The notes under the pieces: model-generated
Database searches by the model: none
Told to the model about the DNA's origin: nothing
What the model saw: the letters and a program-made list of their open reading frames with translations, nothing else
In this document: positions 50,835 through 60,684 of the stretch, one piece after another
Layout: the number at the start of each line of letters is the position of its first letter
Numbering within the stretch: position 1 is the first letter of the stretch
Assembly: GCA_963840545.1 (NCBI GenBank)
Contig: CAWIZE010000010.1
Coordinates: 62,001-126,000, forward strand
From: JAKAWQ01 sp963840545
GTDB lineage: Bacteria > Pseudomonadota > Alphaproteobacteria > Acetobacterales > Acetobacteraceae
Reading direction: 5' to 3'
DNA length: 64,000 bases
Made by a program: the position numbers and the translations under genes

Positions 50835-53800
50835 ATGCGGAACCTAGCACGCCCTTCATCCCTGAAACCCAGGAGAACGGGCCCGCCCAACCGCAAGGTG
50901 CCTGCTCCTCGCGGACCGAAGACGAACGAGTTCATTGCCCCTCCATCGCATCTGGGCGTGACCGGGGAACCGGATCGCGACGACGACCGTGGGTTGGTGT
51001 TTTTCACGATTGTCGCGTGGAACTACCTCTCCTACGCCGTCACGTTGATGCGCTCTTTGGAAAGCACTCATCCGCGAGCGACGCGATACATCGTCCTGTG
51101 CGACATCCGGAATTCGGCGCCGGCGCTTCCCCCGCACATGCCGGCGGATCTTCTTTTCCTCGATCAGCTCGGGATTCCCGACTTTGAATCCATGGCGCTC
51201 GCCTACGACGTGATGGAGTTGTCGACCGCCATCAAGCCGTTCACGTTTCTGCTTTTCTTTAAAACGATCCCCGGCGCAAGGGTCGTGTATCTCGATCCGG
51301 ACATTCTTGTGTTCGATCGACTCGATGAGGTCATCTCCGCTTTTTCGGATGGCCGTGAAATGATCCTGACCCCACATATCATGAAGCCATTGCAGGACGG
51401 ACGCCAGCCCGACGACCTCACGATCATGAAGTCCGGCATCTACAATCTGGGCTTCGCGGCCATACGGAACGCGCCGGAAGCCAAGGATTTCGTCCTTTGG
51501 TGGGCCGACAGGTGTCTGAGGGACGCAGTCGTCGATCTGCCGAACCATAAGTTTACCGACCAAAGATGGGTCGATCTTGCTCCCGCATTCGTGGAGCACC
51601 TCAAGATCCTGCGCCATAACGGGTACAATGTCGCATACTGGAACTTGGCCCACCGGAGGATATCACGGCTCGTCGGGCATGGCGGGATGAAGTATCTCGT
51701 CGAGGGTGAGCCGCTGCGGTTCGTTCATTTTTCCGGAGTGGTGCCCAACAACCAGATGGTTCTTTCGAAGCATCAGGACAAATTCAGCCTGGACGATCTT
51801 CCTGAATTCAAGGAGCTGCTGCGCGCCTACGTTGCTCAGATTTACCAAAACGGCTGGGAGGTTTCGTCGCGCGTTTCGTACGGCTATGGCCGCCTCGCCA
51901 ACGGGCGCCGCATCCACAAGACGATGCGGTTGAGCTTCATCCGGCATGAGAGCGCGGAATGCTTGCGCGGAGCGCAGCTTCTTTCCTCGTCGGGCGAGCT
52001 CTTCGATTCCCCGGAGCCGAGCATTGCCTCACTGGGCCCTCCAAGCATTCCGAGAACGCTCTTTGAGCTGTGGCACCAGCGACCGGACCTTCAAAAAGCG
52101 TTCCCCCTGGGCCAGGCCCAAGCGCGACGGGATTTCCTGAACTGGTTCTGCGAAACCGGCGCCGCGGAAGCCGGCTTGGACTCGGCATCGGTCGAGGCCG
52201 CGCGGAACTGCCTGGAGCAAGGGGCGGATCATCGGTTCCTATCGCTAAGGCCGTGGCCACCGCAAGTCGAGGAATGCCTCCAGAGATCGAAGGCGGCCGT
52301 GGACGTCTGGTTGGCAGCGCCGGTGGCGATCAATCTGGAGACATTTGGTGCCGGTACCCTGGTGCCGCGATTGCTCGCGTTGCTATGGGAATCCCGGGCC
52401 GATTTGCGCCACCATTTCCCGAACCGCAATCAGGGCGAGATAGACGAGTATCTGGCCTGGGCCATCACCGGCGGGCTCAAGGAGAAGAGCCTTCCCGCCG
52501 ACCTGGCAGCGCGGGCTCTGTCGGCATACCTCAACGGAAGCGAAGGGCGGGCTGAACAGAGCAGCCCCGATGCCGCGCCAACCACGCGCCTGATGCGGCT
52601 GATCAGGCCACTGTGGTTTGCGGCGCCGGAACACCCGCCAGGGACGCTTCCGAAAACGTTGCGTCCCGACTGGGCGTACATCATCTGGCTGTGCGGCCAG
52701 GGCCGCCATGAGTTCTCCTGGCCGCTCGATCTCCTTTTGCGGTTGGTGCAGTGGCTGCGAGCGCCCTACAAGATGCCGGGTGGCATGCCGGTACCGACGC
52801 TTGTCTATGTGGTCTATTGTCTGCGAACGGACGTTCAGGACGCGTTCGATATCCGGACCGTCCGCGGTGCGTGGCAGGTAATGGCGTGGTTCGTCTGCTA
52901 CGGGCTCTATGAAACACGGTTGTGCCCGGATCTCTGCCCGACGGAATTCAAGCTTTGGCTGCTGAGCCCGTTTCCTGGACGCCGGGGGGCCCGTCTCAGA
53001 GTCATCGACCATCTGGTCTGGCTCGGACGGCCGGAGGTCGGTGCGCGGTTTGCGCGGCGGACGGCAGAGGATGAGTTGTTCCTCTCGGAATGGATTGATT
53101 TTAGAGCCCGCGAAATATTGGAGCTCAAGCCATGGATCGATGAGCTGAGCATCGGCATGGGGCCGGTCCCGGCCGACCGGCAAATTCCCGCGCGCATCTG
53201 TCTGACGGGAATGTGGACCTCGTCCTCGGGCCGCGGCGAGGATGTTCGCATGACCGCCAAGTCCCTGCGGCAACAGAATGTGGACTTCACCATTTTCGAT
53301 CTCCGTGCCGGGAAGTTTCTCAATGAGGACGGAACGGAGGCGAGCGTCGATCCGGCATCCATTCTTCTCAATATAGTCCACACCAACGCAGACACTTCTC
53401 TAGCGGACTATCTTGTCATGAGGAAGCATGGGCTCGCGGGATGTTACACCATAGGATATTGGGCTTGGGAGCTGGCCGCCTTCCCAAAGGAGTGGACGTC
53501 GGCATTTTCATTCGTCGATGAGGTTTGGGCTTCCACCCGCTTTGCCACGCAGGCGTTTGATGCACCCAAAAGACGAACGGTCTATTGGATGCCGATGGCG
53601 GTTGAGGTGAATACGGATGCGGTGGTGTTCGACCGCTCACGCTTCAAATTGCCGGCGGACAGATTCATATTTTACTATGGTTTCGATTTCGCCTCCTATG
53701 CTGCGAGGAAGAATCCCGAAGCAGCCGTAAAGGCGTTCCGGCGTGCCTTCCATGGATATGGCGGTGGCGTGTTCCTGGTCATCAAGACCTTGAACGGGGA

Positions 53801-54344
53801 CAGGGATCCCGGTGCCATGGCCAAGCTTCGCGGCTTTTGCGGAGACGACCCGAGGATTCTCATTTATAACAACGAATATGAGAGGAACGAATTGCTTGGC
53901 TTGATAGGCTCCTGTGATTGCTTTGTCTCGCCCCACCGTTCCGAGGGCTTTGGACGAGGGCCTGCCGAGGCCATGCGCTTAGGTTTGTCCGTGATCACAA
54001 CGGGATACTCGGGAAACGTCGATTTCACCACGGACAAGACCGCCTTTCTGATCGACTATGCTCTCGTCCCGGTGGGCAAGGGCGAATATCCGGGAGCGGA
54101 GGGGCAGGTTTGGGCGGAGGCGGATGTCGCGCACTGCGCGACGTTGATGCGGCTGGTGGTCGAAGATAGGCCGCGCGCAGCCAGAATAGCGAAACGCGGG
54201 AAAGAGTTCATGGAAGTGAATTACGACGCAAAGCACGTGGGGGAGCGATATAAGGTCCGTATTGACGAAATCATAAGCAGAGAAACCGCGCGCCCGCTAA
54301 GCCGGAGCCGTACTGCCGTTGCAGCTGAGATGGATGCAACATGA
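50835..54344 (+). CDS. Large multidomain glycosyltransferase
   Basis: A 1169-residue protein. Residues ~55-290 look like a GT8-type GT-A domain (FFTIVAWNYLSYAVTLMRSL, YLDPDILVFDRLDEV with DxD, ITQR-like FTDQRWVDLAP). Residues ~400-760 are a helical region I do not recognise, with repeated segments such as LWFAAPEHPPG and LIWLCGQGRHEF. From ~785 a GT4 domain is clear (GYWAWELAAFPKEWTSAFSF, YYGFDFASYAARKNPEAAVK, SPHRSEGFGRGPAEAMRLGL). Two catalytic domains suggest sequential sugar transfer. No signal peptide, so cytoplasmic. Confidence 0.85.
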   Translation: MRNLARPSSLKPRRTGPPNRKVPAPRGPKTNEFIAPPSHLGVTGEPDRDDDRGLVFFTIVAWNYLSYAVTLMRSLESTHPRATRYIVLCDIRNSAPALPPHMPADLLFLDQLGIPDFESMALAYDVMELSTAIKPFTFLLFFKTIPGARVVYLDPDILVFDRLDEVISAFSDGREMILTPHIMKPLQDGRQPDDLTIMKSGIYNLGFAAIRNAPEAKDFVLWWADRCLRDAVVDLPNHKFTDQRWVDLAPAFVEHLKILRHNGYNVAYWNLAHRRISRLVGHGGMKYLVEGEPLRFVHFSGVVPNNQMVLSKHQDKFSLDDLPEFKELLRAYVAQIYQNGWEVSSRVSYGYGRLANGRRIHKTMRLSFIRHESAECLRGAQLLSSSGELFDSPEPSIASLGPPSIPRTLFELWHQRPDLQKAFPLGQAQARRDFLNWFCETGAAEAGLDSASVEAARNCLEQGADHRFLSLRPWPPQVEECLQRSKAAVDVWLAAPVAINLETFGAGTLVPRLLALLWESRADLRHHFPNRNQGEIDEYLAWAITGGLKEKSLPADLAARALSAYLNGSEGRAEQSSPDAAPTTRLMRLIRPLWFAAPEHPPGTLPKTLRPDWAYIIWLCGQGRHEFSWPLDLLLRLVQWLRAPYKMPGGMPVPTLVYVVYCLRTDVQDAFDIRTVRGAWQVMAWFVCYGLYETRLCPDLCPTEFKLWLLSPFPGRRGARLRVIDHLVWLGRPEVGARFARRTAEDELFLSEWIDFRAREILELKPWIDELSIGMGPVPADRQIPARICLTGMWTSSSGRGEDVRMTAKSLRQQNVDFTIFDLRAGKFLNEDGTEASVDPASILLNIVHTNADTSLADYLVMRKHGLAGCYTIGYWAWELAAFPKEWTSAFSFVDEVWASTRFATQAFDAPKRRTVYWMPMAVEVNTDAVVFDRSRFKLPADRFIFYYGFDFASYAARKNPEAAVKAFRRAFHGYGGGVFLVIKTLNGDRDPGAMAKLRGFCGDDPRILIYNNEYERNELLGLIGSCDCFVSPHRSEGFGRGPAEAMRLGLSVITTGYSGNVDFTTDKTAFLIDYALVPVGKGEYPGAEGQVWAEADVAHCATLMRLVVEDRPRAARIAKRGKEFMEVNYDAKHVGERYKVRIDEIISRETARPLSRSRTAVAAEMDAT

Positions 54345-54439
54345 GTTGTGGTTACCGGAAAACGAAATTAGGAGGCACGCGCGGCCGCGCCTTCTCAATC
54401 ATTGACGCGCCTGCTCGTGGTGCCTAAAGGGGGGATAAG

Positions 54440-55204
54440 GTGACATTGCGTGACACGGATAGAGATTGGGAAACCGTCGCAACGAGGGACCCCTACTGGG
54501 GCGTTCTGAGCGCTGAGAAGTTCCGTGGCGAGATCCTCTCGGACGAGATGAGAAAGGATTTTTTCCGGACAGGAGAGCAACTGATTTCAACTATAACAAA
54601 GGAAATTGTCAGGCATATAAATTCGAAATTCAGCTTCGGAAGATCGTTAGATTTTGGTTGCGGCGTTGGTAAACTCCTGATCCCGATAGCCCGTTTGTCG
54701 GTAGAGGCGGTAGGCGTGGATGTCTCACCGAAAATGCTGGAGATCGCCGGGCGTAACTTATCGGCCGCCGGTGTTACGAATGCCACCGTGCTTCAAGGAG
54801 ACGACGAGCTGTCAGTGTTGGACGGCCAGTTCAGTTTCGTAAATTCATATATCGTGCTGCAGCATATCCCCCCTGAAAGAGGATATAGCTTGATAGAAAG
54901 AATGTTGGGAATGCTAAGTGCCGGTGGGGTGTTTTCGCTCCAACTTACATATGCCAAAGACAGAAAATACCTAGTGCACGAGGGATGGCGAGCAAGGTAT
55001 TATCGGCGAGACGGGAATATGCTCTATGATCTGCTCGCAAACGGCAAGAGCCCGCCGGAGGGAACGATAACGATGTTCGATTATGATCTCAATCAGATCA
55101 TGGCGTTGCTGTCGAGGACCTCGTCGTCACAGGTCGTCGCGCGTTATACAAATGACAACGGCCATCTCGGGGTCCACCTGATCGGCCAGAGGCAGGGAGA
55201 GTAG
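54440..55204 (+). CDS. SAM-dependent class I methyltransferase
   Basis: A 254-residue enzyme with the SAM-binding motif I SLDFGCGVGKLLIPIARL (about 72-89), motif II VGVDVSPKMLEIAG, and a SFVNSYIVLQHIPPERGY post-motif. It probably methylates a sugar or the end of the glycan made by neighbours. The gene is clearly AT-richer than the window average (e.g. 54560-54660), a sign of separate origin. The start is GTG at 54440. Confidence 0.85.
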   Translation: MTLRDTDRDWETVATRDPYWGVLSAEKFRGEILSDEMRKDFFRTGEQLISTITKEIVRHINSKFSFGRSLDFGCGVGKLLIPIARLSVEAVGVDVSPKMLEIAGRNLSAAGVTNATVLQGDDELSVLDGQFSFVNSYIVLQHIPPERGYSLIERMLGMLSAGGVFSLQLTYAKDRKYLVHEGWRARYYRRDGNMLYDLLANGKSPPEGTITMFDYDLNQIMALLSRTSSSQVVARYTNDNGHLGVHLIGQRQGE

Positions 55205-55534
55205 CTCCGTCGGATTGATCTGCTTACAGCAGCCTCGGGCATGTCTTCCACAGTCAAAGCAAGGCGACCCTGAGCAGATGCTGTTTATCGCGAATTGTGA
55301 CGAACGGCGGACTACCGGAATAGCAAAGCGGGCGGGGCAATTCATGGAACCAAGTACAGCGCGGAGCGCAGGGAAGAGCGGTCTAAGGCGAGCACTGATA
55401 GGTCATCAAGTGGATGGACCACCGTCATCAGGTCAACCGTCGCCCCGGTTGACGCCGACTGAGCGTGCTAGGCACGGGATGCGCGGGCGGCCTTCAGGGC
55501 GGCGCATCTGTGGTTTCAACTCAAGCTGGGGGTT
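55205..55534. other. Gene-free stretch between methyltransferase and fusion enzyme
   Basis: 330 bases in which I see no gene, RNA or clear hairpin. The only frame of note has no recognisable product. It could hold a promoter for the fusion gene. Confidence 0.4.
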
Positions 55535-55546
55535 ATGGGTGTCGCA

Positions 55547-57595
55547 ATGAGCAACTGGCATGATGTCCTAGACACATTGAGCCTTCTTGCGCCCTACGAC
55601 GTGCCTGGCGAGCGGAAGGTCAGGGTCGGGCCTGCCAACGACGGTGGCTACATCATGCTCGACAGATTGCGGCCCGATCAAAATGTACTTAGCTATGGGC
55701 TCGGGTGGGACGTCCGGTTCGAGTACGATCTGGCAGAGCGCGGCCACACGGTCTTCATGTTCGACCATACGATAGAGAGGCCGGCGCTCGCCCACGAGCG
55801 GTTCCGCTTCGTGCGAGAGGGGATCGCTGCCTCGCCCAAGCCAGACGAGGGATTGTCCTCCCTTGAGGATCATACACGGCGGTTGGCCGGGGAATCGACA
55901 GAGATGATCCTCAAGATCGACGTGGAGGGCGCGGAATGGGACGTGCTTGCAACCGCGCCCGGCACTTTGTTGGATCAGTTTGAGCAGATCGTTTGCGAAT
56001 TTCACGCTTTCCATCTCCTGGGTGAAGCAACGTGGCGCTCGCGAGCGGCCAGGGCGCTGCGGAACTTAAATCAGCGCTTCACGCTGTTTCACGTCCATGC
56101 AAACAACTGCGCGCCGATTTCGGTGGTAAGCGGCGTCCCGGTCGCGACCGTGCTTGAAGCTTCCTATATCAGGAGCGAACTGGTGGAGCGGCAGGGCTCG
56201 ACCAGGTTCTTCCCGACTTTCCTGGACGCCCCCAACAACCCCCGCGCCAGGGATCATCTCCTCTGGTTCTTCCCGTTCATGCCGACGGATGGTCAACGGG
56301 CAGCTGCGAGCGTGCCGGAAATCCTCGACGGGACGATCGACCGGATCGACAGGCAGCACGCCTTGGCATTGGCGGAATCCGAGTTGAGGATGATGCGCCA
56401 GAAAAACGCCTTGAAGACGGCGGCTCCCGCGAGCACTCCGGATGAGCCGCAAGCGCTTCCGGGCGGGGCGCTCGCCAGCACTGTGTCCATTGCCAAAGTG
56501 CCGCGGCAGCCGGCGGGATCCAAGAACATCTTGATTTTGTCCGTCCATCCGGTACTCGAGTATGACGAGAGTCGATTGTTCGAAGCAATGGGACATCGGG
56601 TATTTTCCCTCGGCTTCTATACACGAAGAGGGAGGACGCAAGCATCGCAGACGCTTCGGCCCATGCTAGATGAGACCCAATGGCATAAGGATTGTTTGAA
56701 GGTCCTAGAGGAGAGTGGCTGCAAGAGCCATATTCCGGGAGGAGGGCAGTGGAAAGTCTCTAAGGAGTTTATATCTCTCTTCGATACCATTATCGTCCAT
56801 CATAGCAGTCAGTTCATAGAGGCGAATTGGCCGGTCATTGAGAACATGCCTGTTGTATGGCGGACGATTGGTCAAGAGTATAATAGGCCAGAAGACGCAA
56901 TGAGGGATCTCAGGGCAAGGGGGGTTTTGATCGTCCGTTGGTCGGGTGAAGAGGAGTATATTCCCGGGTATGTCGGGGCGGACGCAATTATCCGAGCCGC
57001 CAAGAATCCGAATGAGTGGAGTGGCTGGACCGGTACGAAGAAGCGTGTGGTCTCGTTTAACAACAACATTCCGTCACGGAGCAAGGTTCTCAACTTTGAG
57101 TTTCTGCAGGAGGTCGTAGGCGAGCTACCCTTCGATCTCTATGGGATTCGTAACGATGGGGTTCCGGCATGGCGTGGATCGTTGAACCTCGAGGAGCAAC
57201 AGCAATCCCTCCGGGAGGCTCGCGCGGTGTTCGTAACCGGAACTCATCCTGCTCCCTACAGTCTTGGCTTTATCGAGGCTTGGATGACCGGCACTCCCGT
57301 CGTACATATCGGGCGTAAGCGGTTTTCGGGTGGGAAGCCGGGGACGTATGAAGTCGATCGATTTGTTGTTGATGGCGAAAATGGCTATCTTGTTGATGAG
57401 AGCGATAGAGCTCGGAAGATTCTGAGGGAACTGCTTGAAGATGAGACGCTTGCACAGCGCATATCGGTGCGTGGCCGTGAGACGGCGATCGCATTGTTTG
57501 AACTCGATCGCGCGATAGCGGAATGGCGGAGTTTTTTTGAGGCATATCTCAAGTGGCCGGTTTTTCGGTCCGAGTTGTTGATGACGATAAGCTGA
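55547..57595 (+). CDS. FkbM-type methyltransferase fused to a glycosyltransferase-like domain
   Basis: A 682-residue fusion. The N-terminal ~240 residues are FkbM-like (RVGPANDGGYIMLDRLRPDQ, MILKIDVEGAEWDVLATAPG, VCEFHAFHLLG). From ~320 a GT-B-like domain follows (SKNILILSVHPVLEYDESRL, WRTIGQEYNRPEDAMRDLRA, THPAPYSLGFIEAWMTGTPV, VDGENGYLVDES). Start ATG 55547 (MSNWHDV); an in-frame ATG 4 codons earlier is possible. The combination suggests methyl-capping coupled to sugar transfer. Confidence 0.85.
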   Translation: MSNWHDVLDTLSLLAPYDVPGERKVRVGPANDGGYIMLDRLRPDQNVLSYGLGWDVRFEYDLAERGHTVFMFDHTIERPALAHERFRFVREGIAASPKPDEGLSSLEDHTRRLAGESTEMILKIDVEGAEWDVLATAPGTLLDQFEQIVCEFHAFHLLGEATWRSRAARALRNLNQRFTLFHVHANNCAPISVVSGVPVATVLEASYIRSELVERQGSTRFFPTFLDAPNNPRARDHLLWFFPFMPTDGQRAAASVPEILDGTIDRIDRQHALALAESELRMMRQKNALKTAAPASTPDEPQALPGGALASTVSIAKVPRQPAGSKNILILSVHPVLEYDESRLFEAMGHRVFSLGFYTRRGRTQASQTLRPMLDETQWHKDCLKVLEESGCKSHIPGGGQWKVSKEFISLFDTIIVHHSSQFIEANWPVIENMPVVWRTIGQEYNRPEDAMRDLRARGVLIVRWSGEEEYIPGYVGADAIIRAAKNPNEWSGWTGTKKRVVSFNNNIPSRSKVLNFEFLQEVVGELPFDLYGIRNDGVPAWRGSLNLEEQQQSLREARAVFVTGTHPAPYSLGFIEAWMTGTPVVHIGRKRFSGGKPGTYEVDRFVVDGENGYLVDESDRARKILRELLEDETLAQRISVRGRETAIALFELDRAIAEWRSFFEAYLKWPVFRSELLMTIS

Positions 57596-57708
57596 CTAGG
57601 TGGCAAACGTGTCTCTAAGGCCGATAAAAGAGCCGGCTAGGCTGCGGTTGGCCAGAATGGATGGCTGGCGGAACAGGTCTCTACAATGTAGGGCGGAAGA
57701 GTTCTGAC

Positions 57709-59240
57709 ATGCTGGGACGCCGATCTATCCTGTCCGCCGGAGGTCTCATGTCCGGTCTGATAGGGGATGGCACCGAGGGGCGCCACGTCCCGCAATCGTT
57801 GGTGGTTCCGTCGGCTGGAACCCTGTCGAATCTCCGGAACAGGGGCCTTGGTGGATGGATGGCAGATGCGGTGCACCTCAACAGCTATTCCGGGCTCCAT
57901 CGGGATGGATTGGGAGACGACAGTCAGGCGCTGGGAAATGCTCTTAAGGATTGCATACGTGACAATCGCGCCTTGCTGCTCGGGAGCGGACCGATCCGGA
58001 TTAACGATGCCAAGGCAATGCCGCTTCTCCACAACGTAGCTCTTATAGGCGACGGCGTAGATGATATCGGACCCGCTACGACCACCGGCTCGACGCTCTT
58101 TATGATCTATGACGAGACCACCAGTCCATTTCGCCTCGGAGTAAACGTCAGGATCAGCGGCATCAATGTCTTCTATCCCAACCAGGATGATCATGGGAGT
58201 GAGCCGCGGGTAATGCCGCCGCTGATGACGGGGATGCCTGGGAAAGGCATTGGCGCGGTTAGGCTTAGCAATCTGAGAGTGCTGAATTGCTTCGATTTTT
58301 TGGCCCACGACAGCATTGGTTCAACGGCCGGCGACATTACGATGCAAAACCTGCAAGTCTTTGCCATTCGGGATTATTTCAGATTGAGAAATGTTCCCGA
58401 GGTTATCCAGATCAGCGACAGCCTGTTTTCGTGGGAATCACTTTATCCGACCCGGCTGGGGGCGAACGCGTTGCGGGACTACAGCGCGCGCAACGGTGCG
58501 TGGGTTCACGCGGTAGGGGACGGGACGCCGACGGCGGCAATCACGGGCGGCGAGGTCGTATGGGTTTTCGCAGAGTCAGGTCTACGTGGTCGGCTGCGGG
58601 AAAGGGTGGTGGGCCGACCGAGGGGCTATCCAGGGCACGTACGAGAGCACCTCCTTCGACGGCGTGCCAGCCGTGATGCAGGTCGATCCGGGAGGCAACC
58701 TGATTGCATTCTCGCACTTGAGCGGCAACCTGTACGTTCTATCTCCCCGTCACGATTTGGTTCCGGCGGCCGCCTACACCATCAAGGATCCGTCTCCGGG
58801 ACCGGCCGGACAACCAATCTGCTCGCTCGATATCGGGGACGTGCAGTGCAATATTCTCGAGAGAGGACTGGTCAGTGCGGAGGGTGCCAACGTCCGGGAG
58901 ATCCGCCTGCGAACACGCGTCAGCAACTTTGGTCATGCCAACGTCCCGTCTGTCGGCATTCAGGTTTCGGACTGTCCGCGGGCTCAGCTGGACGTCGCAG
59001 CAAGTTCGTTTGAACCGGCCTCACCGGGCTGCACGGGAATCGAGATGAACGGACAAATCGGAGACGTGCACATCGCCGCCACGAAGTTCATGTACCTGTG
59101 GCGGCCCGATCGTGACAAACCTCCAACAGGGCTGCCATATCGCAGCGTGCAAGTCCGTCGGGACCAGCGGAAATCGCAGCGTCTCGGGAGCCGGCAGAAC
59201 CAAAGTCACGGGGGGCGCAAACTCGTGGGACAAGCCGTGA
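57709..59240 (+). pseudogene. Exported beta-helix (pectate-lyase-like) protein, two frameshifts
   Basis: The start MLGRRSILSAGGLMSGLIGD is a twin-arginine-like leader. LHRDGLGDDSQALGNALKDC matches the entry strand of pectate-lyase/tailspike beta-helices. The frame breaks near 58550-58565 (continues GFSQSQVYVVGCGKGWWADR) and again near 59095-59102 (continues GGPIVTNLQQGCHIAACKSV to SWDKP, stop 59240). Removing two single bases gives about 509 residues. Lyase or glycan-binding role inferred. Real decay or sequence errors. Confidence 0.65.
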
Positions 59241-59424
59241 TCTGACACGGCGCATTTCCGGCGGCCGGTGTCCGGTTAGGGCAACTCGATTGGCGGACTT
59301 GGCACGCCTTCCATCCGCGGTGATCCGCGCGGGCGGCGGGCGGCGGGCGGCCAGGCCAGCCACGCTCAGGAGCGCGATGGGGAGAACGGATCGCAATCGC
59401 GGCCGGGCGACGCGGCCGGGAAGG

Positions 59425-60431
59425 TCAAAGAGGAGAGCATGCCGGCTCTTCATTCGTGAGACAGATCAGACATTTGGCCAATGTCTCAATGTCGATCGTT
59501 GGGGGAGCGACTGCGGCCTCTACGGTCATCCAAAACTCGCGCTCGGGCTCGGATGCGTCGGGTAAGAACTCCTCGAGGAGCTTGGCATTGTCTGGATAGT
59601 ATTTCCGCGCGAGAAACTGGCGGAGCTCGCCGGTATAGTAATATCTGAACACACGCTCGTGGCTGTCATCGTCGCCAGGGATGGGCTTCGCGGAAAGTCG
59701 TTGAGCCTCATTGTCTTTGCCTAGGCGATGTAGCGCCCGCAAGACTTCATACTGCTCCAGCCGAAGGCCGCTATTGATTCTGGCCGCAGGTCGCGAGATA
59801 TCCCGCGGATTGAGCCCGTCGTCGATGTGGGAAAGGAAATCGTCGAGTATATCGCCATTCTTCAGGAAGCGCCGATCGAACGTCCTGACGATCAACTCCG
59901 ATCGGTCACAATACTCACACATGAACTTAAGAACGCGGTAATATTGAAGGTACAGGAATCTGGTTGTTGGAAAGGAAGTCCACGATTGATTCGCTGACAT
60001 TGTGATTCCGGATATTTTGAAGATATCCGGACACGGATGCGTGGTCCTGGCGTGGCAAGTACGCCAATATGGAAACGGAGAATCCCCTAGATTTTGCCGC
60101 CGTGACGACTTGCTTCAGAAGAAATCGGTAGTAGAAAATCGAGCTCGGTGCTGAGAAGGAGAGTCCTCGTGGGATCGCCAAAAAGATATTGCATGAATGC
60201 CTCAAAGGCGTCCTTGTGGCCGGCGCACGCCGCCCAGAATGCCGGCGCGAGGTTACCTGAAAAGTTTGGCTGATCGGCAAGCTCGCGACAATCTTCAGAC
60301 CCAAGGTGGCGGAAATCGCTGGGCACCCAGATGCCCACGCTGGCAAACTGCTCCTCGTTGAGGTGCATGCAGGACTGAAGTAAACTCGTCGCCGTTTTAG
60401 GGTGCCCAACATGAATGATGCATCTCGACAT
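59425..60431 (-). pseudogene. Sulfotransferase-like gene, two frameshifts
   Basis: MSRCIIHVGHPKTATSLLQS has the PAPS-binding P-loop of sulfotransferases (family form HIGxPKTGTT). The product continues to LLLSTELDF, then in a second frame YYRFLLKQVVTAAKSRGFSV and DHASVSGYLQNIRNHNVSES, then in a third frame LQYYRVLKFMCEYCDRSELI to the stop at 59425. Two single-base insertions (near 60115 and 59960) explain it, leaving ~334 residues. It would sulfate the surface glycan. Confidence 0.7.
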
Positions 60432-60684
60432 GGAGGTATTCCGGCTCCGCGGGCTGCATCCTACATGTCCGGTTGCCGCCCCGTCGATAGTGCACCTGCC
60501 CGACGGCTGCCGAAGGCTCTCGCCGAACCTGCCCGCGGAGGGAGTAGCCCTTTGGCCGGCGGTGTTCCCGAGGCCAGGAACGGGCGCATATAAGCGGATG
60601 CAGTCGCGTTCTCGGGGTCTTTGCAGAGCCGCCGTTCGCGGGTCGAGGACTGCGTTAGACGCGTCAACGCTAGAGCCTTGGCGC

